Shown: positions 14,835 through 23,577, counted from the first letter of the stretch. The stretch: 25,520 nt of DNA from Methanobacteriota archaeon (GCA_005878665.1 VBLR01000159.1:1-25520); one strand, 5' to 3'. Translations and numbers: made by a program. Notes: generated from the sequence alone by a model not told the origin.

Positions 14835-17237
14835 TTACACTGCGTCGAGTTGGTTGTGTGGCGCCTCCCTGGGTGTTATTCCTCGCTCGATCTGAGCCTC
14901 ATAGAGCCGGGCGTAGACCCCTCCTTTCCCCAGTAGATCTTGGTGGGTCCCGACCTCAGCGATGCCTCCATCTTCAAGGACGACAATCCGGTCCGCATCA
15001 ATGATCGAAGAAAGCCGATGCCCGATGACAATCATCGTCCTCTTCTGAGCGAGGCGGTGCAAGGCTTCTTGAATGAGTGATTCCGACTCGGAGTCGATGT
15101 TCGACGTGGCTTCATCAAGGATGAGGATGCTTGGGTTCTTCAGGAGGACGCGAGCGATCGCTATCCGCTGCCGCTGGCCTACGGAAAGCGTAACCCCGCG
15201 CTCGCCAATCTGTGTGTCGTATCCCTTCGGCAGGCCGACGATGAATTCGTGGGCGTTTGCCGATTGTGCGGCACGCACGACGTCGTCTTCGCGCGCGTGA
15301 ACGTCGCCATACATGATATTCTCTCGAATCGTCCCCGAGAAGAGGACCGGTTCTTGCATGACGAGGCCGATTTTCTTCCGCAAGAAACCCAGATTCAACC
15401 GATCGAGAGGGTAGCCGTCGATCAAAATCCGACCCGCGCTAGGCTCGTAGAACCGGAGGAGCAAATTGACAATTGTAGACTTGCCCACCCCGCTGGATCC
15501 GACTACCGCGACCGTCTCGCCCGGCTCGATGGTCAAGGAGAATTCCGCGAGGACGTTTCGATTCGGCCGATATCCGAATGTCACCGCATCGAATTCGATG
15601 CGTCCCTCGATCGCTGGCGGGACAAGGCTGCCGGGCGCATCCAGGATCTCCACCTTGGCGTCCATGAACTCGAAGATGCGGTCCCCGGCCGCGACTGCTT
15701 TCTGGACCGTGAAATTGACTTTGCTCAAGACGACGAGCGGATTGAAAACTTTGCCCATGTATCCGAGGAAGGCCACGAGCGCCTCGACCGTCAGGGTCCC
15801 AGAGACGACCGCGGGGGCTGAGAACCAGATGAGCGCCGCGAGGGAGCCGAAGGTGAGGAGATCCACCGCCGAGGAATAGGCGCCGGAAAGGCGGGCGAGT
15901 CGCACCTTGGCCTTGGCAATCGCCAGAGACCGGTCTCGGAAGGCGCTCGCCTCGTGGTGCTCCATCCGGAAACTCTTCACGATGCGCAGACCCGACACGA
16001 CCTCGAAGGCTTTTGCGGTGAGATCCGCCACTGCTTCACGAATTTTCTTCGATACTTGCTTGATCGCCTTCTTGAACCGGTTCACGACGACGACCATGAA
16101 GAGGGCCGCTGGCGTGACAAGGAGGGCGAACTTGACGTTCACAAGGAACAGCAGGCCGAGTGCCCCTGCGACCATGACCGCGTTCGTGACGAAATCCGCG
16201 ACGTTGTCCGTGAGGACCTTTTCCACTTCGTTCGTGTCGCTGACGACGCGGGAGACCAGTTCGCCGGAGCGCGACCCATCGAGGAAATTCATGGGCATTC
16301 GCTCGATGTTCTCGTAGAGATCGGACCGAAGCCTGTGCACCGTTTTCTGAGCCAGGATTTCCGACAAGTAGTCTTTGAGGAACGTGGCGACTTCTTTGAA
16401 CGCAAAGGTCGCGCCTAGAAGGAGCAGGACGGTGGGAAGCAGTTCTACATGACCGAGACGGGCCACCTGCCCGATGAAAAGAAACGACAGGATCCAGACC
16501 TGTGTCAAATCCATGGAGGCGGCGGTAACAATCGCCGCGAAGACAGCGGCTGCGTAGGGCCAGTGCGGCCTCACATAGGAGAGGAGGCGTCCGAGAGTTC
16601 GTGTGCGACCGGGTCCGGAATCGGTGCGAACCGGGGACGGGCCCGGCGCCGGGACCCGCTGGGGAGAGGTTCCCGACGAAAGTTGCTTCGGCGCTTCGAC
16701 ACCTGGAGTCCGCTCCCATCGTCGCCGCTCACGAATGACGATGACGCCCCAGATCGCCCAAGCGAAAAACGGCGCGATAACCAGCAGGAGTGCAAGCTGG
16801 GAGTCGGAGAGGAACGAGCGGCCGAATTCATATGGGAGGGCGAGCAGCGCCACCTGCACGTTGTAGGCGGAGGCAATATAGTTGAGTAGCCACGCAACGA
16901 CAGGGAGGCCGGTGAGGATCACCGCCACGGATTTGGCGATCCGGCGGCGACGCGACTTTGGGACGTCCGTTCGACGATCGCGCCCGAATTCCGAAATCAG
17001 AAGGGGGGCTCCATCTGTCCCGTCGGCCACAGACCCTTCGGAGGGCGGTTTCCGCTCGTCTAACAGCCTCAGCTCATCCAGCAGCTCCGCGAAGAGTTCG
17101 TTCGCGGCGCGAATTGGGTCGAAAAGCTCTGCGTACGGTTGTTTGGCGTCAGGCCGATCCTCCTCTTCATCGCTCTCAAAGCGCCTCCGTGGCGGCCGCC
17201 TTTCCGGATCTTCCGGCCCCTCGCCTGGTCCGGTCAA
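14835..17237 (-). CDS. ABC exporter half-transporter with an N-terminal extension carrying two extra membrane helices
   Basis: This 800-residue protein fuses an ABC exporter membrane domain (about 215-520) to an ATPase domain (about 545-790), like MsbA-type lipid or drug exporters that work as dimers. Visible are Walker A GSSGVGKST (580-588), Q-loop VMQEPVLFSGT, signature LSVGQ (684-688, not the usual LSGGQ), Walker B ILILDEATSNIDSE and the H-loop His740 (VIGHRLSS). The first ~210 residues are additional: a disordered, charged stretch, an acidic helix (DELRLLDE), two hydrophobic segments (about 101-121 and 146-168) and a Pro/Ser/Gly linker. Ordinary half-exporters are about 580 residues. TTG 17237 is the start because AGGAGGT lies six nt upstream and the codon overlaps the upstream kinase stop (TTGA). 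The cargo is unknown; the coupling suggests the product made by the upstream enzymes. Confidence 0.92.
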   Translation of the reverse strand: MTGPGEGPEDPERRPPRRRFESDEEEDRPDAKQPYAELFDPIRAANELFAELLDELRLLDERKPPSEGSVADGTDGAPLLISEFGRDRRTDVPKSRRRRIAKSVAVILTGLPVVAWLLNYIASAYNVQVALLALPYEFGRSFLSDSQLALLLVIAPFFAWAIWGVIVIRERRRWERTPGVEAPKQLSSGTSPQRVPAPGPSPVRTDSGPGRTRTLGRLLSYVRPHWPYAAAVFAAIVTAASMDLTQVWILSFLFIGQVARLGHVELLPTVLLLLGATFAFKEVATFLKDYLSEILAQKTVHRLRSDLYENIERMPMNFLDGSRSGELVSRVVSDTNEVEKVLTDNVADFVTNAVMVAGALGLLFLVNVKFALLVTPAALFMVVVVNRFKKAIKQVSKKIREAVADLTAKAFEVVSGLRIVKSFRMEHHEASAFRDRSLAIAKAKVRLARLSGAYSSAVDLLTFGSLAALIWFSAPAVVSGTLTVEALVAFLGYMGKVFNPLVVLSKVNFTVQKAVAAGDRIFEFMDAKVEILDAPGSLVPPAIEGRIEFDAVTFGYRPNRNVLAEFSLTIEPGETVAVVGSSGVGKSTIVNLLLRFYEPSAGRILIDGYPLDRLNLGFLRKKIGLVMQEPVLFSGTIRENIMYGDVHAREDDVVRAAQSANAHEFIVGLPKGYDTQIGERGVTLSVGQRQRIAIARVLLKNPSILILDEATSNIDSESESLIQEALHRLAQKRTMIVIGHRLSSIIDADRIVVLEDGGIAEVGTHQDLLGKGGVYARLYEAQIERGITPREAPHNQLDAV

Positions 17238-18715
17238 TCCTGGACCTCCTCGCAAGCTCGTTGCGCCTCTTCGACAATCCGAGCGGTCGTCTCGGGCCAA
17301 CCGGGCTCTTGAGACCGGAAGATGCAGCCTGCCACCTCGAGGAAGGCGCCGGCGCTGTGCAGCCCGAAGCGTGCTCGCCACGAACTAGGTGCGTGACGAA
17401 AGTACTCGTCGACGAATGCCGCCGCCATCTCACGCGCCCGATCCGCCGGCATCGAAGGCGACCCGGTCTTGCAAGTAAGATGGGCGAACAGAGATGCCAC
17501 GTCACGAACCGGATCGCCGAACGCGACCGAATCGAGATCGATGAAGACCACCCGCTCGTCTGATACGAAGACGTGATCCGACTTGAGGTCCCCGTGAATT
17601 GGGGCGGGAGACGCCTCTTCCAAGCCATTCGTGACGGCGGCGATAATTGCTTGGACGGTATCCCGCGTCCCGGGGCATGCCCATTGGATGAGAAGCCCCG
17701 CCTTTCGGACGGCCTCTAACCGGTCCGCGAGCGATTCGTGCCGGGTAGCCGGAATCTCATCTTGATGGAAGGCCGCTAGAGCCCTTGCGACGGATCGTAC
17801 TGCCTGAGCGGCATGTCCGGATTGAGGCGACAATTGACTCAGCGGGCGGCCGGGGGCCTCTTCGATCACGAGGGTGCGGAGATCACTCAAGTAAGCGATG
17901 GGGCGAATCGTTTCGTATGGCCGTGTACCCTCAGCGGTCAATCGTTGGCTCGCCAGAAGGAATCGCCACGTCTCCGCGCCATCGTCATTGCGGTAGACTT
18001 TCAAGTAACAGGTCACTGTCCCCCGCCGGGCAGATCGCGCCTCGCGGGCCTGTATCGCGTAGCGGAGGGCGGCCCCGCGCTCGGTGCGGTATCGCGTCGG
18101 TTCGATGGTCCGATTCTCGACCTCCCATTCGCCTGGATCGAGGCGGGCCAGGAGCAATGGATCAACGGTTCGCCCAGCGCCTCCCATTATCGGACCGAGA
18201 TTCCGAAGTCTCCGATCAAAGGGGAATATCTGAACCAGCATTCCGAGGCCAGAAATGATGCTAACGGGTTCGAAGGCGAGCCATTCCTTAGGAATGCCTC
18301 GGCGGGGATCTGTAGCCTGCATCTCGTGCCACCGCCGCTCCGCCTTGCGTTTGTCGGCATACAGCAGGCCGGTGACCGACTGGTCCCACCGGCGACCTGT
18401 CGATGGATCAGCAATGCGGAGCGTGTATTGCAGCACGCAACGAGACTTCGACTGGCGGCACCGGAAACGGAACGGTCTACATTCTTGGATTTCGTAGCGC
18501 TTCTCTGCGACCGGCTTCAGCTCGGTCCGGAAAATATCGAGCATTAGCCGTGGGTTCGATGCAATCGGAAGCTGTGGAAAGTCGGGGTCGAACGGGAAGC
18601 CCTCCGTCCCATCCTCCGCGAGCTGCCCGCCGTGCACAGGATTTGCGTTGCTCGCCGCTTCCACGGGCGGACCGCAGGTCGCTGGCTGAAACCATGGTCC
18701 CGGTCGCTCGTGCAC
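17234..18715 (-). CDS. Large APH-fold kinase, copy 1 (double N-lobe-like architecture)
   Basis: The 493-residue protein belongs to the aminoglycoside phosphotransferase/choline kinase fold; the family phosphorylates hydroxyls of small molecules, and the substrate here is unknown. The C-lobe has the catalytic H374-G375-D376 (PIHGDLKSDHVF), with His381 where many members have Asn, and the metal-binding FIDLDS (D393, D395). The N-terminal half is unusual: after a DPDFPQL motif (43-49) come two similar beta-rich units, 75-130 (RFRCRQ...CVLQYTLRI...VTGLLYADKRKA) and 198-252 (RYRTERGAALRYAI...TCYLKVYRNDDGA). Only the second has the candidate nucleotide-binding lysine, K239. The start is GTG 18715, two nt after the small-kinase stop, as in copy 2. 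Its stop overlaps the exporter start (TTGA). The paralogue at 22088-23575 is similar over its whole length. Confidence 0.85.
   Translation of the reverse strand: MHERPGPWFQPATCGPPVEAASNANPVHGGQLAEDGTEGFPFDPDFPQLPIASNPRLMLDIFRTELKPVAEKRYEIQECRPFRFRCRQSKSRCVLQYTLRIADPSTGRRWDQSVTGLLYADKRKAERRWHEMQATDPRRGIPKEWLAFEPVSIISGLGMLVQIFPFDRRLRNLGPIMGGAGRTVDPLLLARLDPGEWEVENRTIEPTRYRTERGAALRYAIQAREARSARRGTVTCYLKVYRNDDGAETWRFLLASQRLTAEGTRPYETIRPIAYLSDLRTLVIEEAPGRPLSQLSPQSGHAAQAVRSVARALAAFHQDEIPATRHESLADRLEAVRKAGLLIQWACPGTRDTVQAIIAAVTNGLEEASPAPIHGDLKSDHVFVSDERVVFIDLDSVAFGDPVRDVASLFAHLTCKTGSPSMPADRAREMAAAFVDEYFRHAPSSWRARFGLHSAGAFLEVAGCIFRSQEPGWPETTARIVEEAQRACEEVQD
17244..17250 (-). promoter_or_regulatory. Ribosome-binding site deciding the TTG start of the ABC exporter
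   Basis: AGGAGGT on the minus strand is a full Shine-Dalgarno match, six nt before TTG 17237. It lies inside the final codons of the large kinase gene and argues against the longer in-frame start at 17381. Confidence 0.75.
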
Positions 18716-18717
18716 GG

Positions 18718-19749
18718 CTATCCCATCCTCATCAACTGGACCGCCTCGGCCTGGCGCTGCCGAACCGCCTCGGGATGTTGGTCTCGGCTCTTGCTAAAAA
18801 GCAATCCATGAATCTTCCGTAACAGGGTTGCACGCTCGTACCATGCGACCCGGGAATCCAGCCTCGAATCGGCCGGTGACCAGCGTGAATAGGATTCGAG
18901 GACCGTCGCGCGCGCGGAAGCGAAGTCCCGCAGGATTTCCGGCCTTTTGATTGTCGTCCGGAACAGCTGGGCGAACAGATTGCCGAGGTCCGCCGCCGGA
19001 TCGCCCAACGCGCACTTGTCGAAATCCAAGACGACGACGTGACCCTTTCTCCAGAGGAGGTTTGCTGGGCCGAAGTCGCCGTGGACGAAGGCCGGCGCCG
19101 AAGGGAGAAACGGCATATCCCGCTCAAGGGCCGCAAAGGCGCTCCCGAGAGACTCGGCTTCGCTGGGGAACCTGTCGCAAAGATCTCGAACCCTGGGCCG
19201 AAGGTCTTCGAGGACGGCGTCCGGAGACAGAATCCGGGTCGGGGCGATGGGGAGCGAGTGCAAGGTGGCCAAGGCTCGCCCGATCGCCGCGAGGATCGCT
19301 TCGGTGTCCTGCGCCATCGCGGTCGTCATGGACTCGCCGGATTCATACGTCAACAATAGGAGGCGACGGGGGGCGTGATAGGCGAGGACGCTCGGAAATG
19401 CCAGACCCGATTGAGCGTGGCCGTCGAACGAGGCCAGCTCGCGAAGGACGCTTGCGACGCGGCGGGCGTCTTCGTCCCGATCATAGAATTTCCCCAGCCA
19501 GTGGTATCGACGGACGTTGGGAGCAGCGGCCAACCGGGCTTCGAGATCATACCGAACCACGAGTCGCTTCCCGAACTGGGTGAAGTGGTCGTCCGCGGTC
19601 CACGTCTCGAGCCGGGTGTCGATCCCCTCCAATTCGCGCAGCGCCCCGGTCAGGATGGCCTGGGTTTCCTCCGGCTGGGGGAGGTCCGGCAGACTCATGC
19701 GCGCCGCTCCATCGCCGATCGCCCCGCGGATGTCCATTCGGTCGCTCAT
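18718..19749 (-). CDS. Small APH-fold kinase, copy 1
   Basis: This 343-residue phosphotransferase of the aminoglycoside/choline kinase fold has a complete set of catalytic residues: candidate N-lobe lysine K87 (WLGKFYD), the catalytic loop H223-G224-D225 with Asn230 (VHGDFGPANLLW), and the metal-binding Asp242/Asp244 (VLDFDKCALGDP). The substrate cannot be read from the sequence. The start at ATG 19749 follows the GT1 stop with no gap (TGAATG); in-frame Mets at residues 5 and 18 are alternatives, and the second lines up best with copy 2. The large kinase follows two nt downstream. The paralogue at 23578-24561 is strongly similar throughout, including the motif LTGALR.LEG near the N-terminus and RATVLE.Y.R near the C-terminus. 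Confidence 0.87.
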   Translation of the reverse strand: MSDRMDIRGAIGDGAARMSLPDLPQPEETQAILTGALRELEGIDTRLETWTADDHFTQFGKRLVVRYDLEARLAAAPNVRRYHWLGKFYDRDEDARRVASVLRELASFDGHAQSGLAFPSVLAYHAPRRLLLLTYESGESMTTAMAQDTEAILAAIGRALATLHSLPIAPTRILSPDAVLEDLRPRVRDLCDRFPSEAESLGSAFAALERDMPFLPSAPAFVHGDFGPANLLWRKGHVVVLDFDKCALGDPAADLGNLFAQLFRTTIKRPEILRDFASARATVLESYSRWSPADSRLDSRVAWYERATLLRKIHGLLFSKSRDQHPEAVRQRQAEAVQLMRMG

Positions 19750-20976
19750 TCAATTGTCCTCCAGCCAGCGAGCGAGATACCGGGCCAGATTAGAGGCTCC
19801 GTCAAAGGATGGGATGATCTTTCGAATGAGCTCGGCGTGGTCCCGTGGATTCTTGGATAACGCCCACTCGATGGCCTGTGCGAGCCCTTCGCCGCCGTTC
19901 AGATCTCGGGGGTGAACCCATCGGGCGAGGCCATACGCCGCGAGGGTCTCGGCCCGGATCTGCTGTTCAATCTTGTGTGTCGACCGCGGCACGATCACCA
20001 GTGGGCGCCCGACGGAGAGCGCTTCGCACACGCTGTTGTATCCACCCATGCTCACGACGGCATCGGCCGCCGCCATGAGTTGGAAGTTGTCCGCCCGGGA
20101 GAAGACGCGGCAGGTCGACGTGGCCCGCTCGCGAAGCTTCTCCTGCTGGTCGATTGGCATGAGCGGTCCCGTGACGAGGATTGCGTTGAGATCCGGATGC
20201 TGTGTATGTAACCTCTGAACGGCCGCATGCGCGGCCTCCAACACCGGATACCCGTCGCTCCCTCCGCCGACCGTCGCCACGACGAGGGGTCCCTTCGGCG
20301 GCACGCGGTACTGCTCGCGGATCGAGTCCGCATCGATGCGGCCGGCCTCCCGGACGATGTACCCGCAATAGTGCAATTTGGAACGCACGGACGGTGGGAT
20401 CGCATACGCTTCCGCGACGTCGTACAGATGGCGCGAGCCATAGACCGCGATGCCGTCGTACAGATTCTCAAGGGCCTCGTACACACCCAAGTCCTGCCAC
20501 TGGGCCCGAATCCGGGCGACATCGTCCATGATGTCCCGCAGACCGAAAACGAACTTCGTCGTGGGGGACTGCTCCTTCAACGCGAACAGACCCTCCCGGA
20601 ACTCGCCTTTCCGACCAAGCGGTTCATGATCAACCAGTACGAGGTCGGGAGCCAGGGCGAGGGAGGCCTCACGGAGAATTCGGGATCGGACGTGAATCCG
20701 GAAGCGTTCGATCGCCGCCTCGTGCTCCGCCTCGGTCTCGACGACCGTCGGTGGGCTCAGCCGCCTCGGCAACTTGAGGTAGTCGCACCGATCCGGCAAC
20801 GGGAACTCCCCGATGACCGGGGACTCCGTCGTAATGTAGACGACCAAATCAGGATTGACCGCGAGAAGATGCCGGGCAATCGTTGTCGTCCGAGCAATGT
20901 GCCCCATCCCCTTGCCGTCTTGAGCGTACATGAGGAGGGTGCGGACCTCTTTGCACCGCCGTTTCATCGGAGTCAT
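19750..20976 (-). CDS. GT-B glycosyltransferase, MurG/GT28-like (GT1)
   Basis: The 408-residue protein has the two-Rossmann GT-B layout. The N-terminal domain opens with LLMYAQDGKGMGHIARTTTI, whose GMGH corresponds to the glycine-rich acceptor loop of MurG-like enzymes. The C-terminal domain has the nucleotide-sugar site: VATVGGGSDGYPVL, ILVTGPLMP and SMGGYNSVCEALSVGRPLVI ending in VPR, with EQQIRAETLAAYGLA after it. No signal peptide or membrane segment is present, so it probably acts at the cytoplasmic face. Donor and acceptor are unknown. ATG 20976 overlaps the stop of the preceding kinase-like gene (ATGA), and the small kinase starts immediately after its TGA. GT2 at the window end shares the C-terminal motifs, and the mini-GT at 24558-24791 shares both ends of this protein. 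Confidence 0.88.
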   Translation of the reverse strand: MTPMKRRCKEVRTLLMYAQDGKGMGHIARTTTIARHLLAVNPDLVVYITTESPVIGEFPLPDRCDYLKLPRRLSPPTVVETEAEHEAAIERFRIHVRSRILREASLALAPDLVLVDHEPLGRKGEFREGLFALKEQSPTTKFVFGLRDIMDDVARIRAQWQDLGVYEALENLYDGIAVYGSRHLYDVAEAYAIPPSVRSKLHYCGYIVREAGRIDADSIREQYRVPPKGPLVVATVGGGSDGYPVLEAAHAAVQRLHTQHPDLNAILVTGPLMPIDQQEKLRERATSTCRVFSRADNFQLMAAADAVVSMGGYNSVCEALSVGRPLVIVPRSTHKIEQQIRAETLAAYGLARWVHPRDLNGGEGLAQAIEWALSKNPRDHAELIRKIIPSFDGASNLARYLARWLEDN

Positions 20977-22085
20977 CGTGGCTTCGTTCCTCCAATTCCT
21001 CGAGCCTTGTCCGGGTCCGGTTGCGTGGTCGCGGCGGGCCCGACTGGGTGGACGAGACTCGGAGTCCTCGACCGAATTGTAAAGGCTGAACGAATCCGTG
21101 CGAAGGGGCGGGGCGTTTCGGGGAATACGAACGCCGGTGCGGCGCCTGCGGGGGCGGCGCGTCGAGCCGCCTCGGCGACGAGCGCGTGGGCTTCGGGAGG
21201 GACGAACCGCTTCAGTCCGGTCTTGAGTCCGCTGGCGGCTAGGTGGAGCAGGCCCGCGGCTCGGTACCAGTCCAGAGCCAGCGGATCGACGAGGCCTCGC
21301 GTCCTCGACACGAACGTCTCCTCGGCGCGTGCCGCGGCGCCCGCGGCGTCCGAGTGTCGCAAGGCGAGACGCGAGATCGTGGCCAGGAACATCCCGGCGT
21401 CGACTTCGACTGGCCCTTGGCCGAACTGCTGCCAGTCGATCACGCCGGGGCCGTCGCCGAGGTCGAGGATGTGGCGGGCGTACAGGGTACCGTGGACGAG
21501 ACCTACGGATCGTTCACGGGGCTGACTTCGAACGAGACTCTTCGCGGCGACCTTCGCCGCGGCACCGAGATCCCGATCGGACGCTCCGAGCGCGGCGACC
21601 GACACACCGACCTGATAGAGCAGCCGGCCGGTGCCACATGGCGGTCCGCGCTTCACGCGCCGGCGGGATGCATGCCACAGCCAGGAGGCAGCGAGCCGAC
21701 CGGCTCGTTCGCCGTCTCCCCGTCGGACCAGCTGACTCAGCGACGGCCCGTCCAGCCACTCCATGACGAGGACGCGGAGTGTCGGGTGCACCGCCAAGAG
21801 CCTGGGCACGCGGGCGCTCGATACCCCCGCGAGCCCCACGCGAGCCAGATGCCGGTACAACTCGGCCTCGGGCGTCGGATCTTCCGCGTACGCCTTGAGC
21901 GCGAGCCGTCGTTCCCCCGTACGGACTTCGAACGTCGCGCGGGATCCGGGCACATGGTTACAAAGCCGGATCTCCACCGGCCCGTCTCCGAGCTCACGTT
22001 CCGGGATCACCTGGCCGAGGCGGTCCCGAATCGCCGCGAGCGCGGGAAGGCGAGGGTCGTCCGGGAGTTCCGCAGTCGATGGCAT
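20973..22085 (-). CDS. APH-fold phosphotransferase-like protein with altered catalytic loop (candidate pseudokinase)
   Basis: This 370-residue protein has an APH-type layout: a DPRLPAL motif near the N-terminus that recalls DPDFPQL in the large kinases, an N-lobe with candidate lysine K64 (LALKAYAED), a hinge (VLVMEWLDGPSLSQL) and a C-lobe. The catalytic loop reads H198-G199-T200 (GLVHGTLYARHIL), so the catalytic-base Asp is Thr and the following Asn is His205. The metal-binding Asp217 is kept (GVIDWQQFGQGP). It may be inactive, a binding or scaffold partner, or use another base. ATG 22085 lies two nt after the large-kinase stop and suits the motif order; an in-frame extension to 22184 would overlap that gene. 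Its stop overlaps the GT1 start (ATGA). It has no duplicate in the window. Confidence 0.8.
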   Translation of the reverse strand: MPSTAELPDDPRLPALAAIRDRLGQVIPERELGDGPVEIRLCNHVPGSRATFEVRTGERRLALKAYAEDPTPEAELYRHLARVGLAGVSSARVPRLLAVHPTLRVLVMEWLDGPSLSQLVRRGDGERAGRLAASWLWHASRRRVKRGPPCGTGRLLYQVGVSVAALGASDRDLGAAAKVAAKSLVRSQPRERSVGLVHGTLYARHILDLGDGPGVIDWQQFGQGPVEVDAGMFLATISRLALRHSDAAGAAARAEETFVSRTRGLVDPLALDWYRAAGLLHLAASGLKTGLKRFVPPEAHALVAEAARRAAPAGAAPAFVFPETPRPFARIRSAFTIRSRTPSLVHPVGPAATTQPDPDKARGIGGTKPR

Positions 22086-22087
22086 GG

Positions 22088-23575
22088 TTACTCGAACCCG
22101 TGGGATAGGATGTGCTCCCCCGCTTCGACGACCTCTCGAACCTGCATCCTCCAGCCCGGTTCGTGGTGTCTGAAAATTCCACATGCAACCTCAAGCAGAG
22201 CCCCGGCGCAATGCAGAGGAAACCGATCGCGCCAACTCCCCGGGACGTGGTGGAAGTACTCGTCAACGAACGCCGTAGTTGCCTCGCGGGCCGCCCCTCT
22301 TGGGGCCGAACCGAGGCCGACCTTGCCGGTCAGGTACGCAAACAAGTGAGCAGGGTCTCGGACGGGATCGCCGAGCACGGCCGAGTCGAGATCGATGAAG
22401 ACGACGTCGTCGTCGGACAGGAAGATATGGTCCGGCTTCAAGTCCCCGTGGATCGGTCCGGCTGGCACATCCTGCAGGCCGCTCTCGACCGCGACCGTGA
22501 TCGCCTGAGCCATTCCCTTCACGGGGGGACACGCCCACTGAACCAACGTCGACGACGACCTCACGTCTTTCAGTTGATCCTCGCGCGACTCGATCCTTGT
22601 GAACGGCAGGTCGTCCTGGCTGAAAGCCGCCACAGCTCGGGCGACTCGACGGAGCGCATTGGCCGGATCCATACCCGAAATCAATAGCTGGCTCAGCGAA
22701 AGGCCCGGAGCTTCCTCCAGGGCGAGGGTACCCAACTCGGGCAGATAGGTCAGCGGCTTGATCACCGAGTACGGCCTCGGTCCGTTCTCCATCCACTCCC
22801 TGAGGGATTGGAGAAGTCGGTACGCTTCGGCACCGTGGTCCTTCCGATACAGTTTCAAGAAACAGCGGAGCGTCTCGCGCCTCCCGGACTGCGAATCCTG
22901 GACACGGATCCGATGTTCGAGCGCCGCCCCCAACTCGGTCCGGTATCGCGACGGCTCGATCGTGCGTTCCTCGACGGCCCAAACGCCCGGGCCCAAACGT
23001 GCCAAGAGGAGCGGCTCGAGCTGCTGCGACGCCCCGCCTGCCATCACGGCACTCAGATGCGGAAGGCGACGGTCGTATGGGAAGACTTCCACGAGCATCC
23101 GGAGTTCGGGAATGAGCCCGATCGGCTCGAACGTGCGCCAGTCCTCCGGCGCTTCGTGCCACGGTCGCTCGAAGCGCAGTTCCCTCCATCGCTGGTCGGC
23201 CTTGGCGCGATCCGAGTAGAGCAGGCCGGTGACCCAGTGGTTCCACCGGCGACCGGATTCGGGATCTGCGACGCGCAGCGTATATTGCAGCACGTAGCGG
23301 GAGGTGGCCTGACGGCAACGGAACCGGAACGGCATGCATGCTTCGATGTGCAACTGTCTGCCCGCAACCGGTCTCAGATGTTTCCGGAAGAGGTGGAGCA
23401 TAGCCTCGGGGTTCGTTGCAACCGCGAGCTCCGGGAAGTCAGGGTCGCTCGGAAACTCCTCCGGCCCAGGCCCGGTATGCCGCTCACCTTCGACGAAGGT
23501 TGGAGGAGCTGCATCATCGATCTCAGGGCCGAAGGCCGCGAGAGCGGAAGCGGGGGTCCGGTGTTCGTCCCTCAC
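22088..23575 (-). CDS. Large APH-fold kinase, copy 2 (double N-lobe-like architecture)
   Basis: The 495-residue paralogue of the kinase at 17234-18715 has the same order of parts: FPSDPDFPEL (41-50), a first beta-rich unit without lysine (77-131, CVLQYTL-like segment YVLQYTLRV and VTGLLYSDRAKA), a second unit with Lys241 (YRTELGAAL ... RCFLKLYRKDHGA), then the C-lobe with H376-G377-D378 (PIHGDLKPDHIF) and FIDLDS (D395, D397). His383 replaces the common Asn, as in copy 1. The GTG start at 23575 is set by AGGAGGG, which overlaps the small-kinase 3' end. The substrate is unknown. Retention of all catalytic residues in both copies suggests both are active, perhaps on different acceptors. Confidence 0.85.
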   Translation of the reverse strand: MRDEHRTPASALAAFGPEIDDAAPPTFVEGERHTGPGPEEFPSDPDFPELAVATNPEAMLHLFRKHLRPVAGRQLHIEACMPFRFRCRQATSRYVLQYTLRVADPESGRRWNHWVTGLLYSDRAKADQRWRELRFERPWHEAPEDWRTFEPIGLIPELRMLVEVFPYDRRLPHLSAVMAGGASQQLEPLLLARLGPGVWAVEERTIEPSRYRTELGAALEHRIRVQDSQSGRRETLRCFLKLYRKDHGAEAYRLLQSLREWMENGPRPYSVIKPLTYLPELGTLALEEAPGLSLSQLLISGMDPANALRRVARAVAAFSQDDLPFTRIESREDQLKDVRSSSTLVQWACPPVKGMAQAITVAVESGLQDVPAGPIHGDLKPDHIFLSDDDVVFIDLDSAVLGDPVRDPAHLFAYLTGKVGLGSAPRGAAREATTAFVDEYFHHVPGSWRDRFPLHCAGALLEVACGIFRHHEPGWRMQVREVVEAGEHILSHGFE

Positions 23576-23577
23576 GA

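Larger units (their letters stand above)
17234..20976 (-). repeat. Module copy 1: GT1 - small kinase 1 - large kinase 1
   Basis: The gene order, strand and junction spacing of this block repeat those of 22088-24791, which marks a tandem segmental duplication. The copies are diverged at protein level but colinear, including a GTG start two nt after the small-kinase stop. Copy 1 leads into the ABC exporter. Confidence 0.75.

Noticed and set aside
17238..17381. Longer N-terminus for the ABC exporter
   Set aside because: The extension is the large-kinase gene read in another frame, Arg-rich and unlike protein; the AGGAGGT before TTG 17237 and the TTGA overlap fit better.
20227..21525. 432-codon plus-strand ORF opposite GT1 and the APH-like gene
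   Set aside because: Arg/Pro/Gly-rich with no family signal, and antisense to well-supported genes.
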